DNA from: CAISIP01 sp031403955
Lineage (GTDB): Bacteria; Pseudomonadota; Gammaproteobacteria; Burkholderiales; Burkholderiaceae_C
Direction: 5' to 3'
Assembly (NCBI GenBank): GCA_031403955.1
Contig: JANNGR010000113.1
Span: 1 to 29,622 of the forward strand
DNA length: 29,622 nucleotides
The notes below the pieces were generated by a model. The model saw only the letters and a program-made list of their open reading frames with translations, did not search any database and had not been told where the DNA came from. Of this stretch, positions 8,687 through 15,249 are shown piece by piece. Both the position numbers and the translations under genes were made by a program. Within the stretch, counting starts at the first letter, position 1, and each line of letters begins with the position of its first letter.

Positions 8687-9829
8687 ATGCCGTCCACTAC
8701 ACACCCGGAAAACACCCCGGCGATCCAGACCGGCCGCGTGCGCGGCGCGCAGCTGCTGATGGGCTGCGAGGAGTTGGAGCCCAACTTGTCATTTTGGGTG
8801 CAATGCCTGGGTTTTCGCATCGACGCGATTTTCCCGGCCGATAACCCGCGCACCGCGATGCTCTCAGGCCACGGATTGCAGCTTCGCCTGGTGCAGGGCG
8901 ACCGGGTTGCCGCCGCCGTGATCTACCTGTTGTGCGACGACCCGCTGGCAACCGGTGCCGGCCGGACCACCCTGACGGCACCCAACGGAGTGGTTGTCAA
9001 GCTGGTGGCCGCGGACCCGGCGATTCGGATTCCGCCCACCCGGCAAGCGCTGGTGCTCACCCGTGCGGCCGACGACGACCATTGGGGCCTGGGACGCGCC
9101 GGCCTGCGCTACCGCGACCTGCTGCCAGATCGCCACGGTGGTGCTTTCATCGCCTCCCATATCCGGGTGCTGGCGGGCGGCCCGGTGCCGGATTACGTGC
9201 ATTTCCACAAAATCAGGTTCCAGGCCATCTTCAGCCGCAAGGGCTGGGTGCGCGTGGTGTACGAAGGCCAGGGCGACCCATTTGTCATGCTTGCCGGCGA
9301 CTGCGTGCTGCAACCGCCGATGATCCGTCACCGGGTGCTGGAGAGCTCTGCCGGTGCCGAAGTGGTTGAGATCAGCGCCCCGGCCGAACACATCACCATG
9401 GCCGACCACCAGCTTACGCTGCCCAGCCCGGTTCTGCAGCCGCGGCGGGACTTCAGCGGCCAGCGTTTTGTGCGCCACATCGCCGCCCAGGCGACTTGGG
9501 CAGCCTGGCGCATAGAAGGTTTTGAAGTGCGCGACACCGGCATTGGCGAGGCCACTGCCGGACTGGCTGGCGTACGCGTGCTGCGACCGGTGGGTGTTGC
9601 CAAGACAGTTTGGCAGCGCCACCAGACCGAATTCTGTTTCTACTTCGTTTTGTCCGGGGCGCTAACGGTTGAATGCGACGCTGGACCCTATGTGCTTGGA
9701 CCGGATGACAGCATCACCATTCCGGGCGGCATGGCATACGCGTTTAGCGATACCAACGCCGCCACCAGCCTGCTCGAAGTCACCTTGCCGGCGACATTCG
9801 AAACCGCGCAGCACCGGCCGCACGGCTGA
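8687..9829 (+). CDS. VOC (glyoxalase-like) plus bicupin protein, function unknown
   Basis: A 380-residue protein from ATG 8687 (MPSTTHPENTPAIQTGRV); the frame is open from 8510, but that stretch covers the Crp remnant. Residues about 20-65 resemble one half of a vicinal-oxygen-chelate module (ELEPNLSFWVQCLGFRI...). Cupin 1 (about 165-245) has DYVHFHKIRFQAIFSRKGWV with a His-x-His pair, and a later PPMIRHRV histidine. Cupin 2 (about 305-365) has WQRHQTEFCFYFVLSGALTV and PDDSITIPGGMAYAF, where Tyr replaces the usual second-motif His. Such folds occur in dioxygenases, isomerases and sensors; no activity can be assigned. The gene precedes an ABC importer and a dipeptidase-like gene on the same strand. 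Confidence 0.75.
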   Translation: MPSTTHPENTPAIQTGRVRGAQLLMGCEELEPNLSFWVQCLGFRIDAIFPADNPRTAMLSGHGLQLRLVQGDRVAAAVIYLLCDDPLATGAGRTTLTAPNGVVVKLVAADPAIRIPPTRQALVLTRAADDDHWGLGRAGLRYRDLLPDRHGGAFIASHIRVLAGGPVPDYVHFHKIRFQAIFSRKGWVRVVYEGQGDPFVMLAGDCVLQPPMIRHRVLESSAGAEVVEISAPAEHITMADHQLTLPSPVLQPRRDFSGQRFVRHIAAQATWAAWRIEGFEVRDTGIGEATAGLAGVRVLRPVGVAKTVWQRHQTEFCFYFVLSGALTVECDAGPYVLGPDDSITIPGGMAYAFSDTNAATSLLEVTLPATFETAQHRPHG

Positions 9830-9839
9830 CAGGCCGATA

Positions 9840-9875
9840 GCAGCGGCATTCAGGATGTTGCGCGGATGCCGCTGC
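9840..9875 (+). repeat. Hairpin after cupin gene (10-bp perfect stem)
   Basis: GCAGCGGCAT and ATGCCGCTGC form a perfect 10-bp stem around a 16-base loop, starting 11 bases after the cupin stop. There is no T-run after it, so it is not a classical terminator. It could act as an RNA-stability or processing element between the cupin and transporter genes. Confidence 0.45.
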
Positions 9876-9942
9876 CCGTGCCATTTGACAAACACCCAGG
9901 GCAGCACTTGCGCTTTTCGGATAGACATCGGCGCGAAGCGGC

Positions 9943-9972
9943 TTGTAGCCGACCGCGCTGCCCCGCTAGACT
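9943..9972 (+). promoter_or_regulatory. Possible sigma70 promoter of ABC importer operon
   Basis: TTGTAG (9943-9948) and TAGACT (9967-9972) are separated by 18 bases, 44 bases before the binding-protein ATG. Hexamers are imperfect and chance occurrence is possible. Confidence 0.35.
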
Positions 9973-10015
9973 GTTGCGGTCTGTTCCATCCGATCACATT
10001 ACCTGGAGTCAAGCC

Positions 10016-11050
10016 ATGCGCAATACCGGATTCACGCCACCCACCATGGCAATACGCGCGTCTGCCACCGTGCCGCGATCAGGCCTGCGGCGCAGGTTGC
10101 TGGCCAGCGTCGCGCTGCTCGCCATGGTGGGGTCGGCCATGGCCGACCCCACCATGATCGCCATCGTGAATTTTGGCGACCATCCCGCGCTGCGCGAGAC
10201 CGTCGACGGATTCAAACAAAAGATGACCGCACTGGGCCGGATCGAGGGCAAAGACGTCAACTACGACTACCAGCATGTGAATTTCGACCGCACGCTGATC
10301 CCCCAGATGTTGCAACGCGCGCAGTCAAAGAACCCGGCGCTGGTTTTGTCGGTAACCACCGGTGTCACGCAGGCCACGGTGCGCGGCATTTCCGACAAGG
10401 CGATCCCGATCGTGTTTGCCTCGGTAGTCGACCCGGTGGTCGCGAAAATCGTTCCTTCCTGGAGCGGCGGCTCACCGACTTACGCCGGCGCTTCGATGTT
10501 GCCGGATTTCGATTCGGCACTAGCCTTCATCAAACAGATGGTGCCGGGTGTCAAACGCCTGGGCACGTTGTTCAACCCCGGCGAAGACAACGACACCACC
10601 AACATCGAGCTGATCACCAAGGCGGCCAAGGCGGCCGGGCTGGACTTGGTCGCGGTGCCGGTAGACAATGCCGCCGACATACCGATCCGCATGCAGGCAC
10701 TGGTCGGCAAGGTGGACGTGGTCTACCTGATCCAGTCCAACATAATTCAGACCAGTATGCCGATGGTAGCCCAGGTGGCACAGCGGCTCAAGCTCACGGT
10801 CGTCAATTCGGTCTACGACCCAGCGCTCAAGGACCAGCTGGCGGGGTTTTACGCGGTCAGTTACCGGCGCAATGGCGAGCAGGCGGCGGTGATAGCCGAT
10901 CGCATCCTAAAGGGCGCGAAGCCAGCCGATATACCGGTTTATGTTCCGAAGGGCGATGACTTCGTGCCATTGGTCAGCCCCAAGGGCCTGGCCGCGGTGG
11001 GCCGCACGGTGCCGGACGCGCTAAAAAGCAGCCCCTGGCTGATCCCATGA
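10016..11050 (+). CDS. ABC transporter substrate-binding protein (PF04392-type, TrpX-like)
   Basis: A 344-residue binding protein from ATG 10016, preceded by CTGGAG at a normal distance. The N-terminus has a basic stretch (RSGLRRRLL) and a hydrophobic core (ASVALLAMVGSAMA), a signal peptide predicted to be cut near AMA-DP, so it acts in the periplasm. The mature part has the ABC_sub_bind layout: IAIVNFGDHPALRETVDGF, then PALVLSVTTGVTQATV, IPIVFASVVDPV, RLGTLFNPGEDN and VDVVYLIQSN. This family serves uptake of small solutes; some members (TrpX) are predicted tryptophan receptors. A matching ATPase and permease follow. A perfect 34-bp palindrome lies in the signal-peptide codons. Substrate unknown. 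Confidence 0.88.
   Translation: MRNTGFTPPTMAIRASATVPRSGLRRRLLASVALLAMVGSAMADPTMIAIVNFGDHPALRETVDGFKQKMTALGRIEGKDVNYDYQHVNFDRTLIPQMLQRAQSKNPALVLSVTTGVTQATVRGISDKAIPIVFASVVDPVVAKIVPSWSGGSPTYAGASMLPDFDSALAFIKQMVPGVKRLGTLFNPGEDNDTTNIELITKAAKAAGLDLVAVPVDNAADIPIRMQALVGKVDVVYLIQSNIIQTSMPMVAQVAQRLKLTVVNSVYDPALKDQLAGFYAVSYRRNGEQAAVIADRILKGAKPADIPVYVPKGDDFVPLVSPKGLAAVGRTVPDALKSSPWLIP
10123..10156. repeat. 34-bp perfect palindrome inside binding-protein gene
   Basis: The left 15-base arm CATGGTGGGGTCGGC, the self-complementary centre CATG and the right arm GCCGACCCCACCATG together read the same on both strands. It covers the signal-peptide cleavage region and encodes MVGSAMADPTM on either strand. Such a perfect palindrome in coding DNA can extrude as a cruciform or fold as a very stable mRNA hairpin about 105 bases after the start codon. 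Confidence 0.9.
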
Positions 11051-11087
11051 GCGCCCAAACCACGATGAACAACCGGGAGCTTGCCTG

Positions 11088-11885
11088 ATGGGCAGCGCGC
11101 AGCTGCTGGAACTGCGGAGCTTGCGCAAGACTTTCGATACCGGGCTGGCGGATGCGCGGCCGGCGCTGGACGGGTTGTCGCTGGATATCGCGGCGGGTGA
11201 CTTCGTGGTGGTTATCGGCTCTAACGGCGCGGGCAAGAGCACGCTGCTAAACGCCGTGGCTGGCGCCGTTTTGGTCGATGCCGGCAGCATAGTGCTGGAC
11301 GGGCAAGACATCACGCGGCTGGCGCAACATCGGCGCGCGGGCCTGATCGCGCGCGTTTTCCAGGACCCGATGGCCGGCACCGCGGCGGCGATGACGGTGG
11401 AAGAAAACCTGGCGCTGGCCGAGCGTCGCGGCAAGACCCGGCGCCTGGTCGCCAACCTGGACAACGTTCGGCGCGCGCGTTACCGCGCAGTGTTGTCCGG
11501 ACTGCGGCTTGGCATGGAAGAACGCCTTAGCACGCCGGTGGCCCAACTCTCGGGTGGACAACGGCAGTCCCTATCGCTCGTCATGGCCGTGATGTCGGCG
11601 CCCAAGTTGCTGCTGCTCGACGAACACACGGCCGCGCTCGACCCCCGCACCGCCGCCCTGGTAATGGATGCCACCGTGGCGGCGATCGCCAGCCACGGAC
11701 TAAGCGCGCTGATGGTCACGCACAACATGAAACAGGCAATCCAATACGGAAACCGGCTGCTGATGATGGATGCCGGGCGGGTGCGGCTGGATGTGGCGGG
11801 CGCCGAGAAGGCGTCACTTACACCCGAACAACTGGTACAACGTTTCCAGCTCACCGACGACCGGCTGCTGTTGGCGGGGGCATGA
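11088..11885 (+). CDS. ABC transporter ATPase (TrpY/YtfR-like small-solute importer)
   Basis: A 265-residue single-domain ATPase with Walker A GSNGAGKST, Q-loop VFQDPMAGTAAAMTVEEN, signature AQLSGGQRQSLSLVMAV, Walker B LLLLDEHTAALDPRTA and H-loop ALMVTHNMKQAI. It starts 37 bases after the binding-protein stop with GGGAG eight bases upstream, and its stop overlaps the permease start by four bases (ATGA). DEHTAALDP is the form typical of the ATPases that pair with PF04392 binding proteins. It powers the importer formed with the genes on either side. Confidence 0.93.
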   Translation: MGSAQLLELRSLRKTFDTGLADARPALDGLSLDIAAGDFVVVIGSNGAGKSTLLNAVAGAVLVDAGSIVLDGQDITRLAQHRRAGLIARVFQDPMAGTAAAMTVEENLALAERRGKTRRLVANLDNVRRARYRAVLSGLRLGMEERLSTPVAQLSGGQRQSLSLVMAVMSAPKLLLLDEHTAALDPRTAALVMDATVAAIASHGLSALMVTHNMKQAIQYGNRLLMMDAGRVRLDVAGAEKASLTPEQLVQRFQLTDDRLLLAGA

Positions 11886-12787
11886 TGGAACTGCTGCTGT
11901 CGATCTGGAACCTGGTGCCGGTGACGTTGGCGCAGAGCCTGATCTATGCGCTGGTGGCGTTGGGTGTGATGGTCCCGTTTCGCCTGCTGGGTTTTCCGGA
12001 TCTCTCGAGCGAGGGCGCCTTTCCGCTCGGTGGCTGCCTGTGTGCCGCGCTGCTGCTGGCCAATCTACATCCGGTGTTGGCCACGCTGCTGGCGGTTGTT
12101 GCCGGCGCTTTGGTTGGCGCCACGACGGCCCTGATCCATCTGCGCCTGCGAATCAATTCCTTGCTGGCCGGCATCCTGGTGTTTACAGCGCTGTACAGCG
12201 TGAACCTGCGTATTCTTGGCAAGGCCAACGTGGCGCTATTCAATGTGGACGGCATCTTCAATCTCGTCAACCCGGCCATCTTGAGTTCCGTGCCGCTGCA
12301 AATCGCCTGGTTTGGCGCCCTGATAGCCGTCGTGCTGGCAGCCTTGTGGTGGCTGCTGGGCACCGAGGCCGGAGCGGCACTGCGCGCGGTCGGCGTGAAC
12401 CCCGATCTGGCGCCTTCGCTGGGCATCAGCATTTGGGCCTACACCATAGCCGGCGTGGCCCTGGCCAATGGCCTGAGCGCGCTGGCCGGCGCCATGGTGG
12501 TGCAGTTGCAGGGTTATGCCGACGTGGGCATGGGCTTCGGCATCCTGATCAATGGGCTGGCGGGGCTGGTGATCGGCGAAGCGATCCTGGGCCGCGCCAC
12601 TGTCACGCGCCAACTGCTGGCGCCGCTGCTTGGCGCCGTGGTTTACTACCAGGTCACCTCCCTGGGCCTGGCCATGGGGCTGCATCCCAGCGATCTCAAG
12701 TTGGCCACCGCCTGTTTTGTGCTGCTGACGCTTGCCGTGCCAGGTCTGCGCCGCGGTGGCGGTGGGCGCGACGTGGTGCGGGCTTGA
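11882..12787 (+). CDS. ABC transporter permease (BPD_transp_2 / LivH-like fold)
   Basis: A 301-residue polytopic membrane protein with about eight to nine hydrophobic segments, starting MMELLLSIWNLVPVTLAQSL. It shows the permease pattern of the TrpZ/YtfT/LivH superfamily: YALVALGVMVPFRLLGFPDL, SLLAGILVFTALYSVNLRIL, an EAA-like loop GTEAGAALRAVGVNPDLA and GFGILINGLAGLVIGEAILG. It overlaps the ATPase stop by four bases; a second ATG three bases on is an equally possible start. Only one permease gene is present, as is normal for this importer type (homodimer). The next gene, a dipeptidase-family protein, begins 25 bases later. Confidence 0.92.
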   Translation: MMELLLSIWNLVPVTLAQSLIYALVALGVMVPFRLLGFPDLSSEGAFPLGGCLCAALLLANLHPVLATLLAVVAGALVGATTALIHLRLRINSLLAGILVFTALYSVNLRILGKANVALFNVDGIFNLVNPAILSSVPLQIAWFGALIAVVLAALWWLLGTEAGAALRAVGVNPDLAPSLGISIWAYTIAGVALANGLSALAGAMVVQLQGYADVGMGFGILINGLAGLVIGEAILGRATVTRQLLAPLLGAVVYYQVTSLGLAMGLHPSDLKLATACFVLLTLAVPGLRRGGGGRDVVRA

Positions 12788-12812
12788 CGCGCCGCAATCG
12801 AGGCAACACAAC

Positions 12813-13832
12813 ATGCTACCAATGATCGATCCAAGTCAAGGGCCAGCGCCCAACGCGGCACGCGCCCTGATCGACGCGTCGGTAGTTTGGGAAAGCGCGG
12901 TTGGCTGGACCGCCGAATGCCTGGACGGCGGGCCCGCCATGCTGCCGCGCTTCCGGGCCGCCGGTTTCGATTTCCTCTCGCTGACGCTGGCCGCCGATTG
13001 GGACCGGCCGGAGCCGGCGTTACGCCACTTCGCACAGCAGCGCCAGTGGTTCCTGCGCCAGCCCGAACGCTTTCGCCTGGTCGATGCGGTGGGCGACATC
13101 CACGCCGCGAAAGCGGCCGGCCAACTGGCGATTGGTTTTCACTTTCAGGGCGCGGGGCCTATGGGCTACGACCCGGCGCTGATAGAGCTCTATTACCGCC
13201 TGGGCCTGCGCTGGATGATCCTGTGCTACAACACGCGCAACCCGCTGGGCGACGGCTGCCACGAGCCCGGCGATGCCGGCCTGTCGATGCTCGGGCGCGG
13301 CTTTGTTGCCGAGATGAATCGCGTCGGCATGCTCATCGATGCCAGCCATGCCGGCATCCGCACTTCGCTGGACATAATCGAGCGCTCGGCGCATCCGGTG
13401 ATCTTTTCGCACTCCAGCGTGCGAGCGGTGAAGGACCATGAGCGCAATGTCACGGATGCGCAGATCGATGCCTGTGCTGGACGCGGCGGCGTGATCGGCA
13501 TCAACGGCATCGGCGCCTTCCTGTGCGCCGACAACAGTGCCGACGTGCCAGCGCTGGTGCGCCATATCGACCACATCGCGCAGCGCGTCGGCGCGGCCCA
13601 TGTGGGTCTCGGGCTGGACGTGGTGTTCTACCAGGACTTCATGCAAAAGCTGTTCGATTCCAGCCCGATGATGGCCAGCCGTGGTTACCCCCGCCCACCC
13701 TGGGCCGACATCCAGCCCGAGGCGCTTGAGGATTTGGTGGCTGCGCTACTCGCACGCGGCTACCCGCAAGACGCCATCCAGGGAATCCTGGGCGCGAACT
13801 TCCTGCGCGTGGCGTCCGCCGTTTGGACCTGA
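12813..13832 (+). CDS. Divergent M19 (renal/membrane dipeptidase) family protein
   Basis: A 339-residue protein from ATG 12813 (MLPMIDPSQG); ATG 12822 is also possible. The dipeptidase fold is supported by YYRLGLRWMILCYNTRNPLG, EMNRVGMLIDASHAGI, VIFSHSSVRAVKDHERNV and AAHVGLGLDVVFYQDF. The central metal histidines (SHAG and FSHS) and the late Asp are present. The N-terminal His-x-Asp pair expected near residue 20 is absent (LIDASVVWE), and the bridging Glu appears replaced (GFHFQGAGPMG), as in a divergent branch of the family. It may therefore not be a classical two-zinc dipeptidase. No signal peptide is seen. It ends the importer operon and is followed by a terminator, so it probably processes the imported compound. 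Confidence 0.82.
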   Translation: MLPMIDPSQGPAPNAARALIDASVVWESAVGWTAECLDGGPAMLPRFRAAGFDFLSLTLAADWDRPEPALRHFAQQRQWFLRQPERFRLVDAVGDIHAAKAAGQLAIGFHFQGAGPMGYDPALIELYYRLGLRWMILCYNTRNPLGDGCHEPGDAGLSMLGRGFVAEMNRVGMLIDASHAGIRTSLDIIERSAHPVIFSHSSVRAVKDHERNVTDAQIDACAGRGGVIGINGIGAFLCADNSADVPALVRHIDHIAQRVGAAHVGLGLDVVFYQDFMQKLFDSSPMMASRGYPRPPWADIQPEALEDLVAALLARGYPQDAIQGILGANFLRVASAVWT

Positions 13833-13848
13833 TGGTCGATGTTGCTGT

Positions 13849-13875
13849 AACCCGACTTGTGCCGGGCGGGTTTTC
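13849..13875 (+). terminator. Rho-independent terminator after dipeptidase-like gene
   Basis: AACCCG and CGGGTT form a stem around a 12-base loop (with an alternative CCCG/CGGG pairing inside), ending in TTTTCTT. It starts 16 bases after the dipeptidase-like stop and closes the plus-strand importer operon. Confidence 0.75.
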
Positions 13876-13880
13876 TTCAA

Positions 13881-13919
13881 ATCATGCAAATCCATGAAAT
13901 TATCTTGGATTTGCATGAT
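13881..13919. repeat. 14-bp inverted repeat, candidate operator for the AAA/DUF4143 gene
   Basis: ATCATGCAAATCCA and TGGATTTGCATGAT are perfect 14-base arms separated by 11 bases. The segment is AT-rich against a GC-rich background and has no T-run. The right arm overlaps the predicted -35 box of the next gene, which fits repressor binding better than termination. Confidence 0.75.
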
Positions 13920-13932
13920 ATGGCGTTATAGT
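13905..13932 (+). promoter_or_regulatory. Sigma70-like promoter giving an apparently leaderless mRNA
   Basis: TTGGAT (13905-13910) and TATAGT (13927-13932) are 16 bases apart. The next gene's ATG is at 13940, only seven bases after the -10 box, so transcription should begin at or next to the start codon. No ribosome-binding site is seen, in agreement with a leaderless message. Confidence 0.6.
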
Positions 13933-13939
13933 CCGACCC

Positions 13940-15109
13940 ATGATCTCGCGCGATATTCAACCCCTGTTTGAACGGCTTGCCACCCAATACCCGGTGGTGA
14001 CACTGACCGGCCCGCGCCAAAGCGGAAAGACCACGCTGGCGCGGTCGGTCTTTCCCGCCAAGCCCTACATCACGCTGGAAGACCCCGACACGCGCCGGTT
14101 TGCCACCGAAGATCCGCGCGGTTTTCTGGCCGGCCTGCCGGGTGGTGCGATCCTGGATGAAATCCAGCGCGCGCCAGAACTGAGCTCTTACCTCCAAGGC
14201 ATTGTCGATATCGACCCCACGCCCGGCCGCTTTGTGCTGACAGGCAGCCAGCAATTCGGGTTGATGCGCGGCGTCACCCAGTCCCTGGCGGGTCGCGCCG
14301 CGATATTGCGGCTGTTGCCGTTTACCGCGTCGGAGGTGGTACGCCTTTCGCCCCAGGCAACGCGACAAACATTGCCCCAATGGCTGTGCACCGGTTTTTA
14401 CCCGCGCATTCACGACCGCAAGCTCGACCCCTCGCAAGCGCTTGCCGACTACTTTGCCACCTATGTGGAACGCGACCTGCGCGAGCTGACCGCCGTGCAC
14501 GACTTGGGGCGATTTGAGCGGTTTGTGCGCTTGTGCGCCGGGCGGGTGGGACAACTCGTCAACCTCACCAGTCTTGGCAATGACGCGGGCGTGTCGCAAT
14601 CTACCGCACAAGCCTGGGTCGACCTGCTGCAAACCAGTTGCATCGTGCATCTGTTGCCACCCTGGTTCACCAATAGCAGCAAGCGCCTAATCAAAAGCCC
14701 CAAGCTGTATTTTTACGACGTCGGCCTGGCCTGCTGGCTACTCGGTCTGCGCAATGCGGAGCAGGTGTCGCGCGACCCCCTGTGGGGTCACCTGTTCGAG
14801 AACTTCATCGTGATGGAGGCCTTGAAGGACAAGTTCAATCAAGGCGACAACACGCCCCTGTACTTCTACCGGGACGCCACCGGTAACGAAGTGGACCTGT
14901 TGATGCGCGCAGGGCACCGGTACCGTGCCATCGAAATCAAGGCCGGCGCCACGGTGAACCCGGACTACTTTCGCGGCCTGGGGCAGTTTGCCAAGACGCA
15001 CCCCGCGCAGCTAGAAAACGGCGGTGTTATCTACGGCGGCGAACAGGACCAGAGCCGCGGCAACTGGCCGGTGTGGTCGTGGCGGACACTGTTCAAACGG
15101 CCTGCCTGA
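13940..15109 (+). CDS. AAA ATPase with DUF4143 / PD-(D/E)XK-like C-terminus
   Basis: A 389-residue stand-alone ATPase. The N-terminal AAA_14 module has Walker A GPRQSGKTTL (residues about 23-32), Walker B GGAILDEIQRAPELSS and a sensor segment RFVLTGSQQFGLM. The DUF4143 region follows (DYFATYVERDLREL onwards), including KSPKLYFYDVGLACWLLG and HLFENFIVMEAL. Near the end, NEVDLLMRAGHRYRAIEIKAG shows the D...ExK pattern of PD-(D/E)XK nuclease-like folds. The family is widespread, often patchy and thought to be mobile; its role is unknown. It is flanked by a terminator and its own palindromic promoter upstream and by a convergent gene downstream, so it is an independent unit. Confidence 0.9.
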   Translation: MISRDIQPLFERLATQYPVVTLTGPRQSGKTTLARSVFPAKPYITLEDPDTRRFATEDPRGFLAGLPGGAILDEIQRAPELSSYLQGIVDIDPTPGRFVLTGSQQFGLMRGVTQSLAGRAAILRLLPFTASEVVRLSPQATRQTLPQWLCTGFYPRIHDRKLDPSQALADYFATYVERDLRELTAVHDLGRFERFVRLCAGRVGQLVNLTSLGNDAGVSQSTAQAWVDLLQTSCIVHLLPPWFTNSSKRLIKSPKLYFYDVGLACWLLGLRNAEQVSRDPLWGHLFENFIVMEALKDKFNQGDNTPLYFYRDATGNEVDLLMRAGHRYRAIEIKAGATVNPDYFRGLGQFAKTHPAQLENGGVIYGGEQDQSRGNWPVWSWRTLFKRPA

Positions 15110-15249
15110 GCCCGGGGAGCCGGCCGGACTTGGCGCCGGGCGAGTGATCGCAATGGGTCGCAAGCTGTTCATCGATACCGACGACCCGATGACGTCGAAC
15201 GCCTCACAAGTGCCAGGCCAGCGTGGCAATCCCTGCGCGCCGGATTGGC

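Noticed and set aside
8864..9622. A 252-codon minus-strand frame opposite the cupin gene
   Set aside because: It is antisense to the VOC-bicupin protein, with no recognisable motif or ribosome-binding site.
15154..15200. GRKLFIDTDDPMT reading, reminiscent of the nucleoside-hydrolase N-terminus (KLIIDTD)
   Set aside because: Only about seven residues match and the next expected residues (Asp-Asp-Ala) are missing; too short to call a relic.
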